Shown: positions 47,843 to 56,924 of the stretch, piece after piece
How positions within the stretch are numbered: position 1 is the stretch's first letter
Layout: every line of letters begins with the position of its first letter
Origin: CAZKCI01 sp964584165
GTDB lineage: Bacteria; Auribacterota; Erginobacteria; Erginobacterales; CAZKCI01
Direction of reading: 5' to 3'
NCBI GenBank assembly: GCA_964584165.1
Contig: CAZOYW010000009.1
Span: 1-64,000 of the forward strand
Length of the DNA: 64,000 nt
The notes under the pieces: generated by a model
What the model saw: only the letters and a program-made list of their open reading frames with translations
Told to the model about the DNA's origin: nothing
The model's database searches: none
Translations under genes and position numbers: made by a program

Positions 47843-50800
47843 TTCGGGACCCGGCCAACACCGCCGACCGCCGCCTCTGGATGGGGATTGACGTCGGGTC
47901 GGTCAGCCTCAAGCTGGCCCTCCTGACCCCAGAAGGGGCGGTCGTCCACGAGCGCTACGTCCGCCTCCGGGGACAGCCTCTTTCAGTCGCGAGGGAGGAG
48001 CTCCAGACGCTGATCGCCGGGCGGCCGCACCTCGCCCTGGCCGGGGCCGGCGTGACCGGATCGGGCGGCGGGCTCCTCGCCCGTTTGCTCGGCCTTTCCG
48101 CCGTCAACGAGATCGTCGCCCTCTCCCGCGCCTGCGCCCTCCTCTGCCCCTCCGTCCGGACGCTGATCGACATCGGGGGGGAGGACTCCAAGCTTCTCCT
48201 CTTCCGAAGCGATTCGGCCGGGGGCGCCCCTGACCTCGCCGACTTCGCGATGAACAGCATCTGCGCGGCGGGGACCGGCTCTTTCCTCGACCAGCAGGCC
48301 GCCCGGCTCGGCCTCTCGGTGGAGGAGCTCGGCCGCCTCGGCCTCCATTCCCGCCACCCCCCGCGCGTCGCCGGGCGCTGCTCGGTCTTCGCCAAGACCG
48401 ACATGATCCACCTCCAGCAGGAGGGGGCGAAGGACTGCGAGATCGTGGCCGGCCTCCTCTTCGCCATGGCCCGGAACTTCAAGTCCACGGTGGCCCGGGG
48501 AAAGACTCTCTCCCCGCCGGTCCTTTTCACCGGCGGCGTGGCCGCCAGCCAGGGGATGGTGCGGGCCCTGCGGGAGATCCTGGAGTTCACGGAAGAGGAA
48601 CTGACCGTTCCCCCTCACTTCGCCTTCTTCGGCGCGGCGGGGGCGGCCCTCCTCGCCCGCGACGAAAACGGCGGGGCCGTCCGCCTCGACCTCGCCCCCC
48701 TGGACGAGTATCTCGCCGCGCCGCCGAAGGGAGCGGCCGCGCTCGCCCCCCTCGGCGAGGTGAAGAGAGGGGCCCCGGCGGTTAAGCCCGGCGGCCGCTC
48801 GACGGCCTCCGGGGAGGGCTACCTCGGGATAGATATCGGTTCGATCAGCACTAAGGCGGCGGTGATCGGCCCGGACGGCTCGCTCGCCGCCTCCGTCTAC
48901 CTCCGCACCGCCGGCCGCCCCCTGATCGCCGCCCAGCGCGCGATCGCGGAGATCGGCCATGAGCTCCCCAAGTCCTTCCGCGTCCTGGGCACCGCCTCCA
49001 CCGGGTCCGGACGCTACCTGATCGGCGACTTCATCGGGGCGGACGAGGTGAAAAACGAGATCTCCGCCCAGGCCCGCGCCGCCGCCTTTATCGACCCCGA
49101 GGTGGATACTATCTTCGAGATCGGCGGCCAGGACTCGAAATACATCCGCCTGGAGGGTGGCGCGGTGGTGGACTTCGAGATGAACAAGGTCTGCGCCGCC
49201 GGGACCGGGTCGTTCCTGGAGGAGCAGGCGGAGAAGCTCGCCGTCCGGATCGAGGAGTTCGGCGAAACGGCGCTATCCGCCCCCGCCCCGGTCGCCCTGG
49301 GCGAGCGCTGCACCGTCTTCATGGAGTCGGACCTCCTCCACCACCAGCAGAACGCCGCCCGGCGCGAGGACCTGGTCGCGGGGCTCGCCTACTCGATCGC
49401 GCTCAACTACTTGAACCGGGTGGTCGGGCGGAAGAAGGTGGGGGAGAAGATCTTCTTCCAGGGGGCGGTGGCCTTCAACGCCGGCGTGGCCGCCGCCTTC
49501 GAGAAGGTTCTGGGGAAGCCCGTCGCCGTCCCGCCCCACCCCCACCTGACCGGGGCGATCGGGGCGGCGCTCTGGGCCAAGGCGAAGCGCGAGCGGGAGG
49601 GCTTCCGGACGAGCCGTTTCAAGGGCTTCTCCGCGATCGCCGCCTGCCGTTGGGAACAGTCCTCCTTCGAATGCGCCGCCTGCCCGAACCGCTGCGCCAT
49701 CAACAAGGTGGTCATCCCGGGGAGCGAGCCGCTCTGCTACGGGTCGCGCTGCGAGAGGTTCGACGGCAAGGCAACGGACCGCCCCGGCGAGCGGGCGGTC
49801 ATCCCCGACCTCTTCGCCGAGCGGGAACGGATGCTCGCGGAGGCGGTCGCCCGCCCCGCCGGCGAGGGGTCGGGGCGCCGGATCGGCCTCCCCCGCGCCC
49901 TCCTCAACCACGAGCTCCTCCCCCTTTGGGAGAGCTTTTTCCGGGCGCTCGGATTGCGGGTCGTCGTTTCCAACCCGACCGATCCCGCGATCATCGCCGC
50001 GGGCCTGAGCGGCGTGACCGCGGAGACCTGCTACCCGATGAAGCTCGCCCACGGGCACGTCCAGAATCTTTTGGACCAGGGGATCGACGCCCTTTTCATC
50101 CCGACCCTGATCAACCTGGAGCGGGAGGCGGACGGCTGGGCCGAGTCCTTCAACTGCCCCTACGTTCAGGTCCTCTCCTCCATCATCGCCTCCGCTATCG
50201 ACCTCAAGGGCAAGGGCGTGGAGCTCATCTCCCCGGTGATCGCCTTCGGCTGGAGGGGGGATCTCCCTGAGAAATCCCTTCTCCGCGTCGGCAAAGTCTT
50301 GGGGAAGGGGCGCGCGGCGACGAAGCGCGCCGCCCGGATCGCCCTCCGCGCGCGCGAGGACTTCCGCCGCCGTCAGCTCGCGCGCGGGCGCGAGGTCCTC
50401 TCCTCCCTCCCGGCGGATGGGAAGGCGGTGGTGATCGTCTCCCGCCCCTATAACAGCTACGACCCGGCCCTCAACGTGGGGCTTCCCCGCACCCTGCGCA
50501 AGCTCGGCATCCCGGCCATCCCGATCGACTTTCTCCCCCTTCAGGGGTCCGACCTCTCCGCGGATTGGCCGAACATGTACTGGCGCTCCGGCCAGAAGCT
50601 CCTGCAGGCCGCCCGCTTCATCCGGCGGGACAAGCGCCTCTTCGCGGTCTGGCTTTCCAACTTCGGCTGCGGCCCCGACTCCTTCATCCAGCACTATTTC
50701 GCCCGGGAGATGGAGGGGAAGCCCTATCTCCAGATCGAGGTGGACGAGCACAGCGCCGACGTGGGCGCGGTCACCCGCTGCGAGGCCTTCTGGGACTCGG

Positions 50801-52056
50801 TCGCCCATGCACGCGTCTTGCCTCCCCAGCCGGCGCCGAGGCCGCCGAAACGGGGCGCCGCCCGCCGCGGGAAGACAACCGTCTTCATCCCCTACATGAG
50901 CGACGCCTCCTACGTCGTCGCCGCCGCCTTCGCCGCCGCCGGCTTTCCGGCCCGAGTCTTCCCCCGCTCCAACGAGGAGACGCTCGCCCTCGGCAAAAAG
51001 TTCACCTCCGGCAAGGAGTGCTTCCCCTGCGTCGTCACCACCGGCGACATGGTGCGGATCACCCGCGATCCCTCCTTCCGCCCGGAGGCTTCCGCCTTCT
51101 TCATGCCCTCCACTTCCGGCCCTTGCCGCTTCGGCCAGTATTGCCGCCTCCAGAGAATGGTCCTCGACTCGCTCGGTCACACCGAGGTTCCCATCCTCGC
51201 CCCCATCCAGGACTCCGGCTTCTACGGGGAGATGGCCAGTCTCGGCCCGGGGTTCTTCCGGAGGGCCTGGCGGGGATTGGTGGCGGTCGATCTCCTCGAC
51301 CGCATCCGTCGGGAGAACCGCCCCTACGAAGCGGAGAAGGGCGCGACCGACCGCGCCTACCGCCGCGCGGTCGACCTCCTCTGCCGTTCCATCGAGCGGG
51401 ATGGAGACGTGGCCGGGGCCCTGAAGGAGGGGCTCCGTTCGTTCAACGGAAGCGCGCCGGGACGGGCCGGCCGGAAGCCCTTGATCGGCATCGTGGGCGA
51501 GATCTTCGTCCGCAACCACCCCTTCAGCAACGACGAGATCGTCCGCCAGATCGAGGAACTCGGCGGCGAGGCCGCGCTCCCCCCCGTCCGGGAATGGGTC
51601 TGGCATCTGAACCGGGAGATGCGGTTCTTCTGTTCCGAGATGGGGCTGTGGGGAGGCTACCTCAAGGCCCTCCTCGCCGGCTGGCTCCAGCGGCGCGACG
51701 AGAAGCGCCTCATCGCCGTGGCCCGCCCCTACCTCCGGGACGGGGAGGAGAAAGGGATCGACGAGGTCTGGAGGAACGCCGCGCCCTATCTCCCGCCCTG
51801 GTTCGGCGAGGCGGCCTTAAGCGCGGGCAAGACCGTCGAGTATGCCCGGGAGGAGGCGGCGGGGATCGTCAACGTGATGCCCTTCACCTGCATGCCGGGG
51901 ACGATCTTTGCCGCCGTCCTCCACCGCCTCCGCCGTGACTACGGCGCCATCCCCGCCCTGACGCTCGCCTTCGACGGCCTCAAGGAGACCTCGAGCCGCG
52001 CCCGCCTCGAGGCCTTCATGCACCAGGCCCGCAGCCGTCACCTCTCCCGCCGCTAG
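47839..52056 (+). CDS. Large acyl-CoA dehydratase activase-type ATPase (double ASKHA, DUF2229)
   Basis: 1405 residues from TTG 47839 (in-frame ATG 47881 is possible). Two BadF/BcrA-type ASKHA ATPase domains: MGIDVGSVSLKLALL (~15) and YLGIDIGSISTKAAVI (~329). Each has the bridging [4Fe-4S] Cys pair (MNSICAAGTGSFL + GRCSVFAKTD; MNKVCAAGTGSFL + ERCTVFMESD). Then CAACPNRC (~613), a DUF2229-like region (~640-870) and a C-terminal 2-hydroxyacyl-CoA-dehydratase-like part with GKECFPC and SGPCRFGQY. Proteins of this class couple ATP hydrolysis to low-potential electron transfer for difficult reductions; here activator and reductase-like parts are in one chain. Physiological substrate unknown. Confidence 0.88.
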   Translation: MIRDPANTADRRLWMGIDVGSVSLKLALLTPEGAVVHERYVRLRGQPLSVAREELQTLIAGRPHLALAGAGVTGSGGGLLARLLGLSAVNEIVALSRACALLCPSVRTLIDIGGEDSKLLLFRSDSAGGAPDLADFAMNSICAAGTGSFLDQQAARLGLSVEELGRLGLHSRHPPRVAGRCSVFAKTDMIHLQQEGAKDCEIVAGLLFAMARNFKSTVARGKTLSPPVLFTGGVAASQGMVRALREILEFTEEELTVPPHFAFFGAAGAALLARDENGGAVRLDLAPLDEYLAAPPKGAAALAPLGEVKRGAPAVKPGGRSTASGEGYLGIDIGSISTKAAVIGPDGSLAASVYLRTAGRPLIAAQRAIAEIGHELPKSFRVLGTASTGSGRYLIGDFIGADEVKNEISAQARAAAFIDPEVDTIFEIGGQDSKYIRLEGGAVVDFEMNKVCAAGTGSFLEEQAEKLAVRIEEFGETALSAPAPVALGERCTVFMESDLLHHQQNAARREDLVAGLAYSIALNYLNRVVGRKKVGEKIFFQGAVAFNAGVAAAFEKVLGKPVAVPPHPHLTGAIGAALWAKAKREREGFRTSRFKGFSAIAACRWEQSSFECAACPNRCAINKVVIPGSEPLCYGSRCERFDGKATDRPGERAVIPDLFAERERMLAEAVARPAGEGSGRRIGLPRALLNHELLPLWESFFRALGLRVVVSNPTDPAIIAAGLSGVTAETCYPMKLAHGHVQNLLDQGIDALFIPTLINLEREADGWAESFNCPYVQVLSSIIASAIDLKGKGVELISPVIAFGWRGDLPEKSLLRVGKVLGKGRAATKRAARIALRAREDFRRRQLARGREVLSSLPADGKAVVIVSRPYNSYDPALNVGLPRTLRKLGIPAIPIDFLPLQGSDLSADWPNMYWRSGQKLLQAARFIRRDKRLFAVWLSNFGCGPDSFIQHYFAREMEGKPYLQIEVDEHSADVGAVTRCEAFWDSVAHARVLPPQPAPRPPKRGAARRGKTTVFIPYMSDASYVVAAAFAAAGFPARVFPRSNEETLALGKKFTSGKECFPCVVTTGDMVRITRDPSFRPEASAFFMPSTSGPCRFGQYCRLQRMVLDSLGHTEVPILAPIQDSGFYGEMASLGPGFFRRAWRGLVAVDLLDRIRRENRPYEAEKGATDRAYRRAVDLLCRSIERDGDVAGALKEGLRSFNGSAPGRAGRKPLIGIVGEIFVRNHPFSNDEIVRQIEELGGEAALPPVREWVWHLNREMRFFCSEMGLWGGYLKALLAGWLQRRDEKRLIAVARPYLRDGEEKGIDEVWRNAAPYLPPWFGEAALSAGKTVEYAREEAAGIVNVMPFTCMPGTIFAAVLHRLRRDYGAIPALTLAFDGLKETSSRARLEAFMHQARSRHLSRR

Positions 52057-52299
52057 CGTTCGTCGGCGGGATCTCCTTCGCCGTCCGTAGCCGCGGAACT
52101 TTAGCTCCGCGGGCCAAGCCAGCCCGTGGGAGCGGCGTCCCCGCCTGCCCCATATCCCAAGAATCAACTCGGGCCCGCGATCCGGGATGCTAGGAATCGA
52201 TGCCCCGATAGTTGTTTTGCGGGTCAAGCGAGGACGATCCTTCCATAGCATCGCCGGTGCCCGACCCCCCCAGGCTAGCTTGCGCCCCCCTTTGCCCCA

Positions 52300-53136
52300 T
52301 TAAGACGCCGGTGATGGCGTGGGGGAAGGTGCATACCCCTCCTCCAACCCCAGTTCCTTGAGCTTCTCCGGCGCATGAAGCTTCACGGACTGGAGGGCGT
52401 TTTTGATCATCTGGTTCCTGGTTTTAGTGTTGTAGAAAAGCAATTCCATGTCTATGGAATCGCGGTACTTCAAGAACAGAACATTGTAATTGACCGACGG
52501 CTCGTCCCCTTTGAAGCCATGAATCCTTCCCAGCATTTCGTATGCGACGGCCATTTTCGGGTCGATCGAAACAGCCTTCTCCAAAAGCTCCCTGGCATGC
52601 TCAAGCTTTGTATTATCCTGCTCTAGGGAATAGGTTAAATATATCGGTTCGAGATGAGCGACATTGCCATCGGGCAATTTTAGCTCCCTCTGCGGGCGCT
52701 TCGTATATCCCGGCAGACGAGCAAAATATGTTTCCAATTCCACAAACGCGACCTTGTAGAGCGCCCGCGGGTTTTCGGGATCGAGCTTTAGCGCTTCCTT
52801 CAGCATGGTTGTTCCAGCGCCATCGTATTCACCGGTACGCTTGAATAAGATCCATCCCTTGATCATCAGGAACTCGGCTCGTTCTTTGGACATCAACTCC
52901 TCGGCCCGGTTTAGATACTTTTCCGCTTGGTACATATTCTCCCCCCAGGCCGATTCCTCTCCTTTTTGAAAACCATTCTCTATTGACCTCCGCGCTTGAT
53001 CGAAAGCGCAATATACGGACAAGACATCTTCGGGGCTTATCACAGAGGATCCGCCCTCGGAAGAAACCGACCAGTCAGAGATGCCTATCGCGGCTAAGGC
53101 GGGTAACGCCACCATAATCACGATCGTCGTTTTCAT
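52300..53136 (-). CDS. Secreted TPR-like protein
   Basis: 278 residues starting MKTTIVIMVALPALAAIG, chosen over an ATG five codons upstream because GGAGAGGAGAGAG precedes it. A signal peptide is followed by helical TPR-type repeats (LKEALKLDPENPRALYKVAFVELE, LLEKAVSIDPKMAVAYEMLGRIHG). The tail is PSPTPSPAS. GC is visibly lower than in neighbouring genes. A protein-interaction role in the periplasm or at the surface is inferred. Confidence 0.75.
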   Translation of the reverse strand: MKTTIVIMVALPALAAIGISDWSVSSEGGSSVISPEDVLSVYCAFDQARRSIENGFQKGEESAWGENMYQAEKYLNRAEELMSKERAEFLMIKGWILFKRTGEYDGAGTTMLKEALKLDPENPRALYKVAFVELETYFARLPGYTKRPQRELKLPDGNVAHLEPIYLTYSLEQDNTKLEHARELLEKAVSIDPKMAVAYEMLGRIHGFKGDEPSVNYNVLFLKYRDSIDMELLFYNTKTRNQMIKNALQSVKLHAPEKLKELGLEEGYAPSPTPSPAS

Positions 53137-53669
53137 CTCTCTCCTCTCCATATCTCCGTGGCTACCGGTTCGACTTCTATTTCATATCGCAGAAGAGGAA
53201 ATGAAACGATATTCAACGTCGTCAGAGTTGCGTCTGTGCGTTCTCTTGAGTTTGTGCGGACAGCCTGTCTTGAGTAGTAATCGATTGACCGCGGTTTAAC
53301 CGATCCTAATCCTACTCACCCTCCGGTCATGTCGTTTGCATCGGTGCCGGGTTAACTCGCCGGAATTGACACGAATCCCGAAGGGATTCCGTCTCACAGC
53401 CCGGGGTTGCGCCGAAGGCGCTACCCCGGGTAACCACATCACCACAATCCCCCAACCCCGAAGGGGTTGCGTCATCCCCACAATCGAGCTCTAACGCAAA
53501 CCCGTTGGGGTTAGATATTGTTTGTTTTCGTTTCTTCTTCGCGGGGTAGCACCCCAGACCCAACTCCGGGACGAAATCTCAGTCTTGTTTGGACTTATCC
53601 CGCCCTGCCTTAACTAGCCCTACCAATATGGAAATCCGTATATAACGGAAATGAATAATTAAGTGGCAC
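53137..53669. other. Intergenic region with CCCCGAAGGGGTTGCGT-type repeats
   Basis: No gene seen in 533 bases. The part 53360-53500 contains several short palindromic units (CCCGAAGGGATTCCG, AACCCCGAAGGGGTTGCG, CCGGGGTTGCGCCGAAGGCG), reminiscent of REP-like dispersed sequences. The remainder is AT-richer without recognised signals. Confidence 0.55.
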
Positions 53670-54536
53670 TTATTCCAACTTAATATCTGCGGGTATATAC
53701 CGACGGTCAGGAATCTTTAACTTAAAATAGTAACTGTTTATTTCTCTCTCAATTCTCTGCAATTCTGGACGAACCTTAAGAATCTTTTTACCTACAGAGA
53801 TGGCTTTGATATAATCGCCCGCTCCTCCATATGCAGTCATTAGCGCCATCAATCCTCCGACGTTATTTGGATCCAAGTCCAGCACTTTGGTTGCATAGTT
53901 ATAGGTCTCCCGGACGAATATCGGATTGTAGTACGTCGGGTCATTATAATTAGCGTGGCCGATCAATAAAAGATGCTTGCAGATATCCAGCATACGAAGA
54001 TTAGCTTCTAGATCGTTGGGGACCTTCTCTAGGATCATTTTTTGATATCTATAAGCATCCTTATAAAAAAGAACATATTCATAAAGATCAACCATCCCAT
54101 GATAAGCGTCCAGAGATTCGGGGCTCAATGATATGGCCTTGGTGAACCCATCTATCGCCGGATTGATATAGTCATCCCAATGGATGGCGCCGCCAAATAC
54201 CACTGGCAGAAGATTCTTCTGCGTCTCAAGATTCGCATAGCCCAGCAGATACCAGGCGACGCTCTCTGCCGGATATTTCTCCGTCAAGTTCTGGTAGTAT
54301 TTCCTGTCCTCCGCCAGGAGACGGTAGTCCTTCTTGCCTAGAGCTTCGATGTATTTTATGTTCTTCCCTATATTTAGGGGATCCCCTCGCCGCTGAGTGT
54401 CAAGCGCTTGCAATTCATCTTCGGTAGCACTCTGGCCGTTGATAGGTTCGGGAGTTGGATCACACTTGATATCCTTCTCTCCGATAGAGATGTAGATCAG
54501 CAGCGCCGTCACGACTAGTATCGCCTTGCTCTTCAT
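53670..54536 (-). CDS. Secreted TPR-like protein, low-GC
   Basis: 288 residues starting MKSKAILVVTALLIYISIG; ribosome binding site GGGGAGGGTGACG. Signal peptide then TPR-type helical repeats (YPAESVAWYLLGYANLE, GFTKAISLSPESLDAYHGMVDLYEY, ATKVLDLDPNNVGGLMALM). It is the most AT-rich gene of the window, with Lys/Ile/Asn/Tyr-rich composition unlike its neighbours, so a recent transfer is plausible. Overall layout resembles the TPR protein at 52300-53136. Confidence 0.75.
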   Translation of the reverse strand: MKSKAILVVTALLIYISIGEKDIKCDPTPEPINGQSATEDELQALDTQRRGDPLNIGKNIKYIEALGKKDYRLLAEDRKYYQNLTEKYPAESVAWYLLGYANLETQKNLLPVVFGGAIHWDDYINPAIDGFTKAISLSPESLDAYHGMVDLYEYVLFYKDAYRYQKMILEKVPNDLEANLRMLDICKHLLLIGHANYNDPTYYNPIFVRETYNYATKVLDLDPNNVGGLMALMTAYGGAGDYIKAISVGKKILKVRPELQRIEREINSYYFKLKIPDRRYIPADIKLE

Positions 54537-54562
54537 CGTCACCCTCCCCAATTATCCCGTAA

Positions 54563-55486
54563 TTATTCTTCGGAACATTTGTCTTCATGCCACTCCAACT
54601 CTGTTCGCCAGACCTTGCAGTGATATGTACAAACCTCGGGATTGCACATGTTCCAAACCCTGATCGTTCCACTCGACTCAGAAAGCAAAAATCTTAAATA
54701 TACATACCGCCGATATCCCGGATTTGCCGTCAGATCCAAGCCGGTAGTCTGCTCCGTACTCACCGATTCGCCATTATGCGCTCCGATCTTTCCTTCTATA
54801 ACCGATACCAATTGATTTCTTACCCCCCCGCCCACGGAGAGATCAATTGTATTTTCATGCACAATGCGGCTGGTATATTGTAATTGAGCCGGACAAGGGC
54901 GTCCACCCTTTTCTATGTCGCAGCAGTTATTGATGATGCTATATCCCGTATCTCCTATCCCGAATGGCCCCATAACCGGTTCGTCGACGAACTCGTAATC
55001 GGGATAGACGTGGACCATGCAATTGGCCTGTCTGACGGGGGTCCAAGCTCCACCAGGACAGCGCGCATACAAGATCGCCTCTATGGTCTGCTCTCCCAAG
55101 GCGGTGGCAATAAATGGGGCAGTCTCACCGGTGATCCCTAACCCCGGCCAGGATACGTAATAGTCCGGAGCTCCGGACACGACGGCCGCATCCAGCCGAC
55201 AGATGCAATTGATCCCCATCGAGGACGGAGAAGCCATGATCGCCAGCGAGCTCCCCTGAGCCGGATCGCATGGAGGGGTGGGTACGGCCGGAGGTGTGGC
55301 CTCGCTGGGGGGCGTAGGCGGGGGCGGAGGGGGGGACTCCTCCGGCGTGGCGATTTCGACCGGCGTCGGCTCGCCGGTCATCCCGCTCTGGCCGAATGCC
55401 ATCGGCAACCCGGCCACCGCCAGGCCGACGAGCTCGGTCAGGGCCAGCGCGCAAGAGCCGGGCCATCCCGTCCTTTTCGTTTTCAT
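54563..55486 (-). CDS. Secreted cysteine-rich protein of unknown family
   Basis: 307 residues with a signal peptide (~1-32, GLPMAFGQ), a Pro-rich linker (ESPPPPPPTPPSEATPP) and a ~230-residue beta-rich domain with about a dozen cysteines (INCICRLD, NCCDIEKGGRPCP, NMCNPEVCTYHCKVW). Disulfide-stabilised extracellular fold likely. Same strand and 27 bp from the TPR gene at 53670, so likely one transcription unit. Family not recognised. Confidence 0.7.
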   Translation of the reverse strand: MKTKRTGWPGSCALALTELVGLAVAGLPMAFGQSGMTGEPTPVEIATPEESPPPPPPTPPSEATPPAVPTPPCDPAQGSSLAIMASPSSMGINCICRLDAAVVSGAPDYYVSWPGLGITGETAPFIATALGEQTIEAILYARCPGGAWTPVRQANCMVHVYPDYEFVDEPVMGPFGIGDTGYSIINNCCDIEKGGRPCPAQLQYTSRIVHENTIDLSVGGGVRNQLVSVIEGKIGAHNGESVSTEQTTGLDLTANPGYRRYVYLRFLLSESSGTIRVWNMCNPEVCTYHCKVWRTELEWHEDKCSEE

Positions 55487-55530
55487 GGGTCCTATCGGTC
55501 CTATCCGTCCTATCCGTCCTATAGTTTGCG
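55487..55530. repeat. GGTCCTATC short tandem repeat
   Basis: GGTCCTATC/CGTCCTATC units of nine bases, four copies, ending in CCTATAG; related to the AATAGGTCC palindromes at 13663 and 13919. Lies directly upstream of the gene on the minus strand. Confidence 0.65.
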
Positions 55531-55609
55531 CTCCTACTTATAAGGATGGATCTCGGCCGCTTTTTCTTGCAAAATCTTTTGATTTTTCTGCGCCCACCTT
55601 CGGAAAGCC

Positions 55610-56728
55610 ATGAACGCCGTCAGCATCGTCAGAACCGGCCCGGATCTGCGCGAGAGCCTTTCCCGCGCCCTCGACCTGATCGGGGGCCTCCGCCGCTTCG
55701 TCTCCCCCGGCGACCGGGTCCTGATCAAACCCAACCTCAACGGGGCCGAGGGCTGCACCGACCGCGCTCTCGCCGAAGCCCTGATCCTCCTCCTCAAGGA
55801 CCTCTCGCCCCGGCGGATCTTCATCGCCGAATCGACCTACGGCGACGCCAACGTCACCCGGTCCTGTTTCCGGAAAACCGGCTTCGCCGAGCTTGCCGCG
55901 AAACACGGGATCGACCTGGTCAACCTGAATGAGTCGGAAGCGGTCGAGGTCCCCGTCCGCCGGCCCCTGGTCGCCGAGAAGATCCGGATCGCCCGCGAGG
56001 TCTTCGAGGCCGACGCGATCCTTAACCTCCCGGTGATGAAGGTCCACTACGCCACCGGCGTCACGCTGGCCATGAAGAACCTGAAGGGCTTCCTGGTGCG
56101 GGACGAGAAGAAGCGCTGCCACGAGATCGGGCTGGACAAGGCGATCGTGGACCTGAACAACACCTTGAAGACGCGCCTCAACCTCATCGACGCCACGACC
56201 GTGATGGAAAAAATGGGGCCCCGGGGCGGAGACGTCTTCCGCCTGAACCTCCTCCTCGCCGGCGCGGGGATCGCCGAGACCGATTGGACGGGAATGCGGG
56301 TCATGGGCTTCGGCCTCGACGAGGTCGCCCACGTCAAGCTCTTCGTCGAGATGAACGGGATCGACCTTGGCGCGGCGCGCGTGGTGGGGGAGCCGATCGA
56401 GAGCGTGAGACGCCCCTTCGCCCGGGCCAGGCTGGAGCGGATCGTTCCGGAGCGCTGCCGCATCGTCAGCCGGAACGCCTGCAGCGCCTGCGAAAACGCC
56501 TTCATCCTCTCCTGCCGGATGCTGGAGGGGGAGCTTACCCGGGACCTGAGCGCCTACCTCGGTTCGGCGGTGACGCCCGAGGAGGTTCCGGAAGAAATCC
56601 GTCTCGCCTTCGGCAACTGCGTCCCCAAGGATTTCCCCTGCGACCTCCGCATCCCGGGCTGCCCGCCGTATCCCTTCACGCTCAAAGGGTTGCTCAAGGA
56701 CCATCTCCGGCGCAAGCCGGTTCCATGA
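55610..56728 (+). CDS. DUF362-family protein
   Basis: 372 residues. DUF362 core visible: VLIKPNLNG (~39), IFIAESTYGDAN, DAILNLPVMKVHYATGVTLAMKNLKGF (~137-165) and MGPRGGDVFRLNLLLAG. The C-terminal part has CSACENAF and several more cysteines (CRML, NCVP, CDLR, GCPP), which could hold an iron-sulfur cluster, though no classical CxxCxxCxxxC ferredoxin motif is present. Function of the family is not established. The TGA stop lies in the palindrome CCGGTTCCATGAACCGG, a copy of the 42-bp repeat family. Confidence 0.85.
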   Translation: MNAVSIVRTGPDLRESLSRALDLIGGLRRFVSPGDRVLIKPNLNGAEGCTDRALAEALILLLKDLSPRRIFIAESTYGDANVTRSCFRKTGFAELAAKHGIDLVNLNESEAVEVPVRRPLVAEKIRIAREVFEADAILNLPVMKVHYATGVTLAMKNLKGFLVRDEKKRCHEIGLDKAIVDLNNTLKTRLNLIDATTVMEKMGPRGGDVFRLNLLLAGAGIAETDWTGMRVMGFGLDEVAHVKLFVEMNGIDLGAARVVGEPIESVRRPFARARLERIVPERCRIVSRNACSACENAFILSCRMLEGELTRDLSAYLGSAVTPEEVPEEIRLAFGNCVPKDFPCDLRIPGCPPYPFTLKGLLKDHLRRKPVP

Positions 56729-56805
56729 ACCGGCGGCCGTTGTAGGCCGGTTCTGGGAACCGGCGGCCGGGCCCAGGCGCGCCCGGACACAGTCCGGGCC
56801 TACAG
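56712..56805. repeat. GTAGGCCGGTTCTG-family repeat, two units
   Basis: CCGGTTCCATGAACCGG and GTAGGCCGGTTCTGGGAACCGG followed by GCCCGGACACAGTCCGGGC; the same sequence elements and order as at 42354-42590. Confidence 0.8.
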
Positions 56806-56857
56806 CCGGAGGCAATCCGCTGAGATTCGCGAGATTCGCGGTTGAATTATAGGCCGG

Positions 56858-56886
56858 TTCCCTGCTTTCGCTTTTCGCGATATACT
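56858..56886 (+). promoter_or_regulatory. Sigma-70-type promoter candidate for the ammonia-lyase gene
   Basis: TTCCCT (56858-56863), 17-bp spacer, TATACT (56881-56886); 38 bp before the ATG at 56925, which has AAAGGAG upstream. Confidence 0.55.
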
Positions 56887-56924
56887 ATGCGAGCGACCAC
56901 AACCCCGAAAGGAGAAGAGCGATC

